From: Streptomyces venezuelae
GTDB taxonomy: Bacteria; Actinomycetota; Actinomycetes; Streptomycetales; Streptomycetaceae
DNA length: 64,000 nucleotides
Direction of reading: 5' to 3'
NCBI RefSeq assembly: GCF_008642355.1
Contig: NZ_CP029193.1
Location: 1,760,001 to 1,824,000, forward strand
The notes under the pieces were generated by a model. It was not told the DNA's origin. It worked only from the letters and a program-made list of their open reading frames with translations, and searched no databases. Positions 7,828-14,864 of the stretch are shown one piece after another. Each line of letters starts with the position of its first letter. Positions within the stretch are counted from its first letter, which is position 1. The position numbers and the translations under genes were made by a program.

Positions 7828-8901
7828 TCACGGCCGCTGCGTCAGGGAGGGGTAGTCGGTGTAGCCCTTCTCGGTGCCGCCGTAGTAGGTGGCGCGGTCC
7901 GGGGTGTTGTAGGGGCCGCCGGCCTTCAGGCGGGCCGGCAGGTCGGGGTTGGCGAGGAACAGCGCGCCGAAGGCGACGATGTCCGCGGTGCCGTCCTCGA
8001 CCAGGGCGAGCGCGTCGGGCCCTGTGGGGCCTTCGCTGTGCGGGTTGAGGACCAGCGTGCCGCCGAAGTCCTGCCGCAGTCGTACGGTGAGGTCACGGAT
8101 GTCGCCGACCTCCACCACGTGCAGGTACGCGAGGCCGAGCGCGCCGAGCTCCTTGGCGAGCGCGGTGTACTCGGGCTCGGGGTCGGGCTCGGAGACGCCG
8201 TTGGCGGGGTTGCCGGGCGAGACACGGAAGCCGGTGCGGGAGGCGCCGATCTCCTCGGCGACGGCGGAGGCGACCGCGACGGCGAACCGGACGCGGTTCT
8301 CGGGCGAGCCGCCCCACGCGTCGGTGCGGCGGTTGGAGCCGGGGGCGAGGAACTGGTGGATCAGGTAGCCGTTGGCGCCGTGCAGCTCCACGCCGTCGAA
8401 GCCCGCGTCGACCGCGTTGCGCGCGGCGGTCGCGAAGTCCGCGACGGTGGCACGGATCTCGGCGTCGGTCAGCTCGTGCGGGGTGATGAAGTCCTTGGGC
8501 CCCTCGGCGGTGTAGACCTGCCCGTCGGCGGCGACGGGTGACGGACCGACGTTGATCAGTCCGTCGGGCAGCAGGACGGGGTGGCCGACGCGGCCCGCGT
8601 GCATGAGCTGGGCGAAGATCGTGCCCCCGGCGGCGTGCACGGCGTCGGTGACCTTGCGCCAGGCGGCGATCTGGTCGGCGCTGTGCAGGCCCGGCGTATC
8701 CGGATATCCCTGGCCGACCACGGAAGGCTGTATGCCCTCGGTGACGATGAGGCCCGCGGAGGCGCGCTGCACGTAGTACTCGGCGGTCAGATCGGTGGCG
8801 AGACCGCCCTCACCGGCGCGGCTGCGGGTCATGGGGGCCATGGCGATGCGGTTGCGGAGCGGGGTGCCGGACAGGTCGATCGAGTCGAACGCGGTGGTCA
8901 T
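7828..8901 (-). CDS. Old yellow enzyme family alkene reductase
   Basis: 357 aa from ATG 8901, chosen because GGGAG lies seven bases before it and the protein then begins M-T-T-A-F-D-S-I-D-L. An upstream ATG at 8946 would add 15 residues over the operator region. FMN-dependent NAD(P)H:flavin oxidoreductase, TIM barrel. Typical marks: N-R-I-A-M-A-P-M-T-R-S, F-A-Q-L-M-H-A-G-R, G-V-E-L-H-G-A-N-G-Y-L (His and Asn that bind the enone oxygen), F-L-A-P-G-S-N-R-R-T-D and the phosphate loop G-A-L-F-L-A-N-P-D. It reduces activated alkenes; the natural substrate is unknown. Divergent from a MarR regulator with paired operators between them, which suggests induction by an electrophile or aromatic ligand. 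Confidence 0.9.
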   Translation of the reverse strand: MTTAFDSIDLSGTPLRNRIAMAPMTRSRAGEGGLATDLTAEYYVQRASAGLIVTEGIQPSVVGQGYPDTPGLHSADQIAAWRKVTDAVHAAGGTIFAQLMHAGRVGHPVLLPDGLINVGPSPVAADGQVYTAEGPKDFITPHELTDAEIRATVADFATAARNAVDAGFDGVELHGANGYLIHQFLAPGSNRRTDAWGGSPENRVRFAVAVASAVAEEIGASRTGFRVSPGNPANGVSEPDPEPEYTALAKELGALGLAYLHVVEVGDIRDLTVRLRQDFGGTLVLNPHSEGPTGPDALALVEDGTADIVAFGALFLANPDLPARLKAGGPYNTPDRATYYGGTEKGYTDYPSLTQRP

Positions 8902-8934
8902 CAGAACTCCCGGGCTGAGATGCGACAGATATAT

Positions 8935-8992
8935 GTGGTCGGCCAATCATTCGCGCCGAGAGCACTGTAACCCATTCCTTGGCCGACCAAGG
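8935..8992. promoter_or_regulatory. Paired MarR-type operators between ene-reductase and MarR genes
   Basis: CCTTGGCCGACCAAGG at 8977-8992 is a perfect palindrome (6-bp arms, 4-bp centre). A second copy of the 10-mer in inverted orientation, GGTCGGCCAA, lies at 8937-8946, opposite TTGGCCGACC at 8979-8988. Both sites read as (T/G)TGG-N4-CCAA. They sit in the 148-bp divergent intergenic region, one near each gene, the usual arrangement for MarR autorepression plus target control. Binding is inferred. Confidence 0.55.
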
Positions 8993-9049
8993 TAATGTTT
9001 CCGCAGACGTCTCACGAACGACATCCACGACCGACTACAGGAGCGCGCG

Positions 9050-9574
9050 ATGAAGGCCGACACCGTCCAGGCACCCCCGGCCGACCCCGTCTGTACGCCC
9101 GGCGCGTCCGGCGTCGCCGCCGCGGGACCCGTCAGCCTCGCCGTCAGCCGGGTCGCCCGGCTGCACCGCATCGCCGCGGGCAAGCTGCTGAAGGGCCTGG
9201 GCCTCTACCCCGGCCAGGAGTTCGTGATGATGCACCTGTGGGAGGCGGGCGCGGTGCGGCAGTCCGAGCTGATCAAGGCGGTCGAGCTCGACCCGTCCAC
9301 GGTCACGAAGATGCTGCAGCGCCTGGAGCAGGCGGGTCATGTGCGCCGCCGCCCCGACCCGGCCGACCGCCGCGCGGTCCTGGTCGAGGCGAGCGCGGCG
9401 AGCTGCGGCCTGCTCACGCAGGTGGAGCGCGCGTGGGGCGAGCTGGAGACCCACACGCTGGCGGGCCTCGACGACACGGAACGCGCGGACCTGGCGCGGC
9501 TCCTCGCGAAGGTCGAGACGAACCTGTGCAGGGAGACGGAGGACTGCCCGGAGCGGAAGGGCCGGGGGGCCTGA
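9050..9574 (+). CDS. MarR family transcriptional regulator
   Basis: 174 aa, ATG 9050 with AGGAG seven bases upstream. Winged helix-turn-helix: Q-S-E-L-I-K-A-V-E-L-D-P-S-T-V-T-K-M-L is the recognition helix region (about residues 69-87) and R-R-R-P-D-P-A-D-R-R-A the wing with the conserved D-x-R. The N-terminal 25 residues are Ala/Pro-rich and look disordered. There is a Cys in the C-terminal dimer helices (L-C-R) and another at E-D-C-P-E, so thiol sensing is possible but unproven. It probably represses the divergent ene-reductase gene and itself. Confidence 0.88.
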   Translation: MKADTVQAPPADPVCTPGASGVAAAGPVSLAVSRVARLHRIAAGKLLKGLGLYPGQEFVMMHLWEAGAVRQSELIKAVELDPSTVTKMLQRLEQAGHVRRRPDPADRRAVLVEASAASCGLLTQVERAWGELETHTLAGLDDTERADLARLLAKVETNLCRETEDCPERKGRGA

Positions 9575-9604
9575 GAGCGGCCTGACGGGCGTCAGGCGCC
9601 CGCG

Positions 9605-10639
9605 CTACAGCCAGGACAGCGACGCCGCCCGGGTCAGGACGTTCTCGGCCGCCGACGCGTCGCCCGACATGCCGCGCGGGACCTGGCCGGGGGCCCGACG
9701 GCCGCCGATCAGCAAACAGAAGTCGACCGGGTCCAGGACCAGTTGCGCGCGTACCGGGTCGTCCCCGCTGCCCAGGATCCACTCCGTCTCGCCGCCTTCG
9801 CCCGAGACCGTCAGGGCGACGGGCGGGGCGCCGGGCCCGAGAGCGGGGCCGAGGATGCGGACGCCGAAGCGGACCAGCTGCCACAGGTGCGGGGCGGGCG
9901 GCGGGGGGACGGGCAGGTCGAGGGCGGTGCCGATGTCGCGGGCGTGCACCCACGCCTCGAAGGCGCGGGCGAGGAAGTGGTCGGCGACGGGGAGCCGGCC
10001 GCCGGTGAGCAGCACGGTGCGGGCGGCGAGTTCGGGGTCGTGGGCGGCACGGGACGAGAGGAGTCCGGCGGCCTGGTTGCGCCAGGTGGAGACGGTCTGG
10101 GCGGGCGTACGGGCCCGTTCGCGGAGGATCACCTCGCGGGTGCGCGCCGCCCACGCGACGCGCCACGGGGTCGCCGGCCCGGAGGGGGCGGGGGGCGCCG
10201 CGGGGGCCTGTCCGTTCCTGTCGACGTGCCGGGCCAGGGGCTCGTCCGCGGCGATCAGATGCGCGACCGTGTCGTGCACGTCCCATTCGTGGACGACCGG
10301 CGTCCCCCACGGCCCGTGCTCGTCCAGCTCGGCGAGGAGCGCCCGGAGTCCGGCCACCGCGGCGGCGTAGGGCGCGGCGTGCGGGGCGGTGCGCAGGGCG
10401 GGGGCTCGGCTGCGCAGAGCGAGGGAGAGTCCCCTCGGGCCGGGATCCGGGTCCGGTACGGGGCCGGGTGGCGCGGGGCCGTCCAGGTGCCGCACGGTGG
10501 CCCGCAGCCGCGCCGCCTCGGCCGCGCAGTGCTCGCACTCCCCCACGTGCCGTACGACAGCGGTCTCGTCGCCCGGCATGAGGGCGTCGAGGGCCCAGGC
10601 GCCGAGGAGTTCGCGTACCTCTTCGTGAGGGCCGGTCAT
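9605..10639 (-). CDS. Zinc-finger anti-sigma domain fused to a maleylpyruvate isomerase-like (mycothiol/DinB-fold) domain
   Basis: 344 aa. Residues 1-60 are a zf-HC2 anti-sigma domain with the H-x3-C-x2-C motif (His31, Cys35, Cys38). A Pro-rich linker (about 52-68) leads to a DinB/MDMPI-type four-helix domain (about 75-240, with H-E-W-D-V-H-D-T-V-A-H-L and a second His-containing helix R-A-F-E-A-W-V-H-A-R-D), then a beta-rich C-terminal domain (A-L-T-V-S-G-E-G-G-E-T-E-W) ending in D-P-V-D-F-C-L-L. Its ATG overlaps the stop of the upstream ECF sigma gene by 4 bp, so the two proteins are translationally coupled. It probably holds that sigma factor inactive and may tie its release to thiol state. 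There is no membrane segment, so it should be a cytoplasmic anti-sigma. Confidence 0.8.
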   Translation of the reverse strand: MTGPHEEVRELLGAWALDALMPGDETAVVRHVGECEHCAAEAARLRATVRHLDGPAPPGPVPDPDPGPRGLSLALRSRAPALRTAPHAAPYAAAVAGLRALLAELDEHGPWGTPVVHEWDVHDTVAHLIAADEPLARHVDRNGQAPAAPPAPSGPATPWRVAWAARTREVILRERARTPAQTVSTWRNQAAGLLSSRAAHDPELAARTVLLTGGRLPVADHFLARAFEAWVHARDIGTALDLPVPPPPAPHLWQLVRFGVRILGPALGPGAPPVALTVSGEGGETEWILGSGDDPVRAQLVLDPVDFCLLIGGRRAPGQVPRGMSGDASAAENVLTRAASLSWL

Positions 10640-11274
10640 GGGTGGTCACCTCGCAGGGGTGGGTCCGCGAGGGTCTCGGCGAGGGTGCGCAGGGCCGTTC
10701 GCAGGCGGGTCTTCGCGGTGCCCTCGGGGATGCCGAGTTCGACGGCGGCCTGGCGGTAGGTGCGGCCGGCGAAGTAGGCGAGGTGCACCACCTGTTGCTG
10801 GGGCAGCGGGAGCCGGGCGAGGGCGGAGTGCAGGAGCAGGGAGCGTTCCTGTTCCAGGATCGCCTCGTCCGGGGAGGGGCCGGGCGCCGGGACGGCCCGC
10901 AGGGACATCTCGTCGGCGTGAGCGGCCTTGCGGTGACGCTCCTCGCCGCGGACCCAGTCCACGGCGCGCCGGTGGGCGAGCATCGACAGCCAGCCGCGCA
11001 GGCTGCCGCGGCGCGCGTCGAAGGTGTAGGGCCTGGTCCACAAGTGGGCGAAGACCTCCTGGGTCACGTCCTCGGCGGCGGTGCGGTCGCGGGTGACGCG
11101 GGTGGCGACGCGGTGGACGAGCACGCCGTACGCGGCGTAGGCGTCGGCGAGCGCCGCCTCCTCGCCGTAGACGAGCCGTCGGTGCAGCTCGGCGTCGACG
11201 GGCACCCTCGCCGCGCCGGACGGCAGGTCCGACGTGCCCGGCCTCTCGGCGGACGGCTCCACCGGCACCACCAC
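10636..11274 (-). CDS. ECF RNA polymerase sigma factor
   Basis: 212 aa from GTG 11274. Region 2 spans about residues 38-105 (A-E-D-V-T-Q-E-V-F-A-H-L-W and R-G-S-L-R-G-W-L-S-M-L-A-H-R-R-A-V-D) and region 4 about 150-203 (L-A-R-L-P-L-P-Q-Q-Q-V-V-H-L-A, then the helix-turn-helix R-Q-A-A-V-E-L-G-I-P-E-G-T-A-K-T-R). The last codons overlap the start of the fused anti-sigma gene (ATGA), a classical ECF/anti-sigma pair. No target promoter could be identified in the window. Confidence 0.9.
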   Translation of the reverse strand: MVVPVEPSAERPGTSDLPSGAARVPVDAELHRRLVYGEEAALADAYAAYGVLVHRVATRVTRDRTAAEDVTQEVFAHLWTRPYTFDARRGSLRGWLSMLAHRRAVDWVRGEERHRKAAHADEMSLRAVPAPGPSPDEAILEQERSLLLHSALARLPLPQQQVVHLAYFAGRTYRQAAVELGIPEGTAKTRLRTALRTLAETLADPPLRGDHP

Positions 11275-11340
11275 CTCGTGCGGCCGCGCGGCCGCGTAGC
11301 ACTGCCAAGCGTGGCGCCCCGCGGCCCGCCGCGCCAGGCT

Positions 11341-12396
11341 TCAGCCCGACAGCACGTCGAGGAGACGGTCCACATCAGCCTCGGTGTTGTACAGGTGGAA
11401 CGCGGCCCTCAGGTGCCCCGCCCGTGCCGACGTCAGAATGCCCGCACGCGTCAACTCCGGTGCCCGGTCGGCGAGTCCGGGCACGGAGACGATGGGCGAG
11501 GTGCCCGGCACGGGGGCGTGGCCGAGGGCGGCGAGCCCCGCGCGGTAGCGGGCGGCGAGCGCGGTGTCGTGGGCGCGTATCGCGCCGACGCCGGTCTCCT
11601 CGACGAGGGTGAGGGACGCGGCGGCGCCGTGGTAGGCGAGGAAGGCGACGGGTTCGTCGAACCGGCGGGCGTCGGGGGCGAGTTCGGCGAGCGGGCCGTA
11701 CGTGGAGTCCGAGGTGTCGGCCGCGGCCAGCAGACCTGCGTGCAGCGGGGCGAGGGATTCCTGGGCGTCCTCGCGCACGGTCAGGAAGGACACGCCGCGC
11801 GGGCACAGCAGCCACTTGAAGGCGCCGGTGAGGGTGTAGTCGTACGCGTCGGCGGCCAGCGGCAGCCAGCCCACGGCCTGCGTCGCGTCGAGGAGGGTGC
11901 GCGCGCCGTGGGCGGCGGCGGCCTCGCGAACGGCGGGCAGGTCGGCGGTGCGGCCGTCGGCGGACTGGACGGCGGAGAAGGAGACGAGCGTGGTCGTGGG
12001 CCGGACCGCGGCGGCGAGCTCCTCCAGCGGCGCGTACCGCACCTTGAGGTCGCCGCGCAGCACGAACGGGTTGACGATGGAGGCGAAGTCCCCCTCGGGC
12101 ACGAGGACTTCGGCGCTCGGCGGCAGGGAAGCGGCGATCAGCCCGGCGTGCACGGCCACGGAACCGCCGACCGCCACGCGGCCCTCGGCCACGCCGACGA
12201 TGCGGGCGAAGGCGGCCCGCGCCGCGTCGACCCTCTCGGAGTCACCGGAGCCGCCCGGACGCCCCTCACCGTTCTCCACGGCGAGCGTGCGGATCGCGTC
12301 GACGGCGCGACGCGGCAGCAGCCCGCAAGCGGCGGTGTTCAAATAGGTCGAGGTGGGAGCGAATTCCTTACCGGTGTTGATCCCCATGGTGCGCAT
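11341..12396 (-). CDS. Aminotransferase class V-fold PLP enzyme (cysteine desulfurase-like fold)
   Basis: 351 aa from ATG 12396; ATG 12387, three codons later, is equally possible. Fold-type I PLP enzyme: T-Y-L-N-T-A-A-C-G-L-L-P at the N terminus, S-F-S-A-V-Q-S-A-D-G, L-L-D-A-T-Q-A-V-G-W (cofactor Asp/Gln), T-G-A-F-K-W-L-L-C-P-R-G (PLP lysine), and F-H-L-Y-N-T-E-A-D-V-D near the C terminus. This is the isopenicillin epimerase/cysteine desulfurase-like group; no conserved desulfurase Cys loop is visible, so a desulfurase role is unlikely. It starts 22 bp after the stop of the dsbA-like gene and is probably cotranscribed with it. A perfect 12-bp inverted repeat covers the start codons. Confidence 0.8.
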   Translation of the reverse strand: MRTMGINTGKEFAPTSTYLNTAACGLLPRRAVDAIRTLAVENGEGRPGGSGDSERVDAARAAFARIVGVAEGRVAVGGSVAVHAGLIAASLPPSAEVLVPEGDFASIVNPFVLRGDLKVRYAPLEELAAAVRPTTTLVSFSAVQSADGRTADLPAVREAAAAHGARTLLDATQAVGWLPLAADAYDYTLTGAFKWLLCPRGVSFLTVREDAQESLAPLHAGLLAAADTSDSTYGPLAELAPDARRFDEPVAFLAYHGAAASLTLVEETGVGAIRAHDTALAARYRAGLAALGHAPVPGTSPIVSVPGLADRAPELTRAGILTSARAGHLRAAFHLYNTEADVDRLLDVLSG

Positions 12397-12406
12397 GGGG
12401 ATCAAC
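12376..12406 (-). promoter_or_regulatory. Perfect 12-bp inverted repeat covering the start codon region
   Basis: Arms GTTGATCCCCAT (12376-12387) and ATGGGGATCAAC (12395-12406) flank a 7-nt loop. On the minus-strand mRNA each arm contains one of the two candidate ATG codons of the PLP-enzyme gene, so folding would hide the start in a stem. It could be a translational control hairpin, an operator, or an attenuator between this gene and the dsbA-like gene. Confidence 0.5.
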
Positions 12407-12418
12407 CTATGCGGCGTG

Positions 12419-13135
12419 TCAGGCCTGCGGAACCGCGCACCCGTCGGGCCCGCAGGCGTCGCCGCCGTCGGCCGACGCGAGGGTCGTGAGCGGCGCGCGC
12501 TCGCCCCACGCCTGCTCAAGGGCCTGCGTGAAGACCTCGGCGGGCTGGGCGCCGGAGATGCCGTACTTGCGGTCGAGGACGAAGAACGGCACGCCGTTCG
12601 CGCCCAGCTCGGCGGCCTCGCGCTCGTCCGCGCGGACGTCGTCGGCGTACCGCTCCGGGTCGGCGAGGACCGCCCGCACCTCGCCCTCGTCCAGTCCCGC
12701 CTCGACGGCGAGCTCCACGACGCGCGCGTCGTCCGCGAAGACGGACCGCTCCTCGGCGAAGTTCGCGCGGTAGAGCAGCCCGATCAGCTCGTCCTGCCTG
12801 CCCTGTTCCTTGGCGAGGTGCAGCAGGCGGTGCATGTCGAAGGTGTTGCCGTGGTCGCGGCCCTCGGTGCGGTAGTCGAGGCCTTCGGCGGCGGCGTTCT
12901 CCCCGAGCCGCTTCTCGCCCTCGCGGGCCTGCTCCTCGCTCATGCCGTACTTCTGCATCAGCATCGGCAGGACGAGCCCGGTGTCGCCCTTGGCGCGCCC
13001 CGGGTCCAGCTCGAAGGAGCGGTGCACGACCTCGACGCCGTCACGGTGCGGGAAGGCGGCGAGCGCCCTCTCGAAGCGGGCCTTGCCCACGTAGCACCAG
13101 GGGCAGGCGATGTCGCTCCAGATCTCGACGCGCAT
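12419..13135 (-). CDS. DsbA/FrnE family thiol oxidoreductase
   Basis: 238 aa from ATG 13135 behind AAGAGAG. Thioredoxin fold with a helical insert. The active site is C-P-W-C (Cys11, Cys14) right after the first strand (R-V-E-I-W-S-D-I-A), and the cis-proline loop is N-G-V-P-F-F-V-L-D. A second Cys pair in the C-terminal tail (D-A-C-G-P-D-G-C) is a feature of FrnE-type proteins and could shuttle electrons. No signal peptide, so cytoplasmic. The family includes polyketide biosynthesis FrnE and oxidative-stress disulfide isomerases; the role here is unknown. It is followed closely by the PLP enzyme in an apparent two-gene operon. Confidence 0.88.
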   Translation of the reverse strand: MRVEIWSDIACPWCYVGKARFERALAAFPHRDGVEVVHRSFELDPGRAKGDTGLVLPMLMQKYGMSEEQAREGEKRLGENAAAEGLDYRTEGRDHGNTFDMHRLLHLAKEQGRQDELIGLLYRANFAEERSVFADDARVVELAVEAGLDEGEVRAVLADPERYADDVRADEREAAELGANGVPFFVLDRKYGISGAQPAEVFTQALEQAWGERAPLTTLASADGGDACGPDGCAVPQA

Positions 13136-13231
13136 GTGTGTGGCTCTCTTCAGGTCGTACGTCAGGTCGGTGCGGAGGTGGCCTCCGCTCCTGCCGTCAA
13201 CGTACGGGCAAAGCACCGCATTCCCCCGGCC

Positions 13232-13597
13232 TCACCGTGCCGCCGTGAACCTCCCCGTGTTCGCCCTGATCCAGGTGCGCAGGTGGGCGAGGGGTTCCAG
13301 GGCGCCGCGGCCGAGGTCGGTGAGCGCGTACTCGACGCGGGGCGGCACCTCGGCGTGGACCGTGCGGGTCACCAGGCCGTGGTCCTCCAGGCGGCGCAGG
13401 GTCCGGGTGAGCACCTTCGGGCTGACGCCCTCCAGCTGGCGGCGGAGCTCACCGAACCGGCGCGGGCCGTCCTCCAGGGCGGTGACGGCGAGGCCGGTCC
13501 ACTTGTTGACGAGCAGCTCGAAGATCGCACGTCCCGGGCAGAGGAGGCCGTAGATGTCGTGCCGGGTGGAGGGGTCCTCAGGGGTCTGACCAGTCAT
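13232..13597 (-). CDS. HxlR family transcriptional regulator
   Basis: 121 aa from ATG 13597. Winged helix-turn-helix with the HxlR marks: a conserved N-terminal Cys in L-L-C-P-G-R, then N-K-W-T-G-L-A-V-T-A-L, R-R-F-G-E-L-R-R-Q-L-E-G-V-S-P-K-V-L-T-R-T-L-R recognition helix, and the wing E-V-P-P-R-V-E-Y-A-L-T. The longer frame upstream overlaps the divergent oxidoreductase and is not real. It is divergent from the Gfo/Idh/MocA gene across 63 bp containing an A+T-rich patch (TTTCCAAAATATAG), so it likely controls that gene and itself. Confidence 0.9.
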   Translation of the reverse strand: MTGQTPEDPSTRHDIYGLLCPGRAIFELLVNKWTGLAVTALEDGPRRFGELRRQLEGVSPKVLTRTLRRLEDHGLVTRTVHAEVPPRVEYALTDLGRGALEPLAHLRTWIRANTGRFTAAR

Positions 13598-13660
13598 GGT
13601 TTCCAAAATATAGTTGGGTCCCTTGCGGGTGATCAGGGGGCGGCTCCTACCGTGCCGGCC

Positions 13661-14800
13661 ATGAACTCCTTCCCCGCCCCCGCCTTTTCCGCCCCCGTCC
13701 GTGTCGGTCTCGTCGGCCTGTCCGCCCGCGGCGGCTGGGCGCCGCACTCCCACGTCCCCGCGCTCTCCCTGCTCGACGGGTACGAGCTCCGCGCGCTGTC
13801 CGCGTCGAGCGACGCCTCGGCGCGGGCCGCGGGCGCCAGGTACGGGGTGCCGCTGGCCTTCGGCTCGACCGCGGAGCTCGTCCGCAGCGACGAGGTGGAT
13901 CTCGTCGTGGTGAGCGTGCGGGTGCCGCTGCACCGCGAGGTGGTCCTGGGCGCGCTGGACGCGGGCAAGGCGGTGCTCTGCGAGTGGCCGCTCGGCAACG
14001 GGGTCGCCGAGGCGGAGGAGCTGGCGGCGGCAGCGGAGCGGGCAGGGGTGCGGACGTTCGTGGGGCTGCAGGCCCGCTCGGCACCCGTGGTGCGGTTCGT
14101 GCGCGATCTCGTCGCGGAGGGCTACGTCGGGGAGGTCCTGTCGACCGGTCTCGTGGCGTCGGGGCGGCGCTGGGGGCCCGTCTTCGAACCGGCCGGGGAG
14201 TACCTCCTCGACCGGCGGAACGGCGGGACCATGCTGACCATCCCCTTCGGCCACACCGTCGACGCCGTCTCGATGGTGCTCGGCGAGTTCACCGAGGTCT
14301 CCGCGACCCTGGCGACCCGGCGCCCGGTGGTGCACGAGGAGGGCACGGGCCGCCCGGCCGCGATGACCGTCGACGACCAGATCGCGGTCAGCGGGCGGCT
14401 CGCGTCGGGGGCCGTCGCCTCCGTGCACTTCCGGGCCGGGCTCTCGCGGGGCACGGACTTCCACTGGGAGATCAACGGCACGGAGGGCGACCTCGTGGTC
14501 ACCGGAGACTCCGGCCATCTCCAGCAGGCGTCCCTGACCGTGCGGGGCGGACGCGGCACGGACACCGGTGTCGCCGAACTCCCGTTGCCCGCACGCTACT
14601 TCGACGTGCCCGCCGTCGAGGGGCTGCGGGGGCTGCCCGCGTACAACGTGGGCGCGCAGTACGCGCAGGTCCTCGCCGACCTCAGGGGAGGCACCGCGCA
14701 CGCACCGGACTTCGCGCACGCGGTCCGGCGCCAGCGGCTGCTCGACGCCGTCGAACGGTCGGCGGCGACCGGCACGCGCGTGCTGCTCCAGGGCCCGTGA
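13661..14800 (+). CDS. Gfo/Idh/MocA family NAD(P)-dependent oxidoreductase
   Basis: 379 aa from ATG 13661. N-terminal Rossmann domain (V-R-V-G-L-V-G-L-S-A-R-G-G, about residues 11-22; L-V-V-V-S-V-R-V-P-L-H; A-V-L-C-E-W-P-L-G) followed by the C-terminal alpha/beta substrate domain (I-P-F-G-H-T-V-D-A at the position of the active-site His of the family). The usual E-K-P motif is E-W-P here, as in the Galactose-80-type subgroup. It probably oxidises or reduces a sugar or polyol; the substrate is unknown. Divergent from an HxlR regulator that may respond to its substrate or to aldehydes. Confidence 0.85.
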   Translation: MNSFPAPAFSAPVRVGLVGLSARGGWAPHSHVPALSLLDGYELRALSASSDASARAAGARYGVPLAFGSTAELVRSDEVDLVVVSVRVPLHREVVLGALDAGKAVLCEWPLGNGVAEAEELAAAAERAGVRTFVGLQARSAPVVRFVRDLVAEGYVGEVLSTGLVASGRRWGPVFEPAGEYLLDRRNGGTMLTIPFGHTVDAVSMVLGEFTEVSATLATRRPVVHEEGTGRPAAMTVDDQIAVSGRLASGAVASVHFRAGLSRGTDFHWEINGTEGDLVVTGDSGHLQQASLTVRGGRGTDTGVAELPLPARYFDVPAVEGLRGLPAYNVGAQYAQVLADLRGGTAHAPDFAHAVRRQRLLDAVERSAATGTRVLLQGP

Positions 14801-14864
14801 GGCTCTGCGAGCCGTCCCGCAGTCGGGAGGCGCGAAGCGGTCCCGGCGGGGCCCGCCCGCGGAC

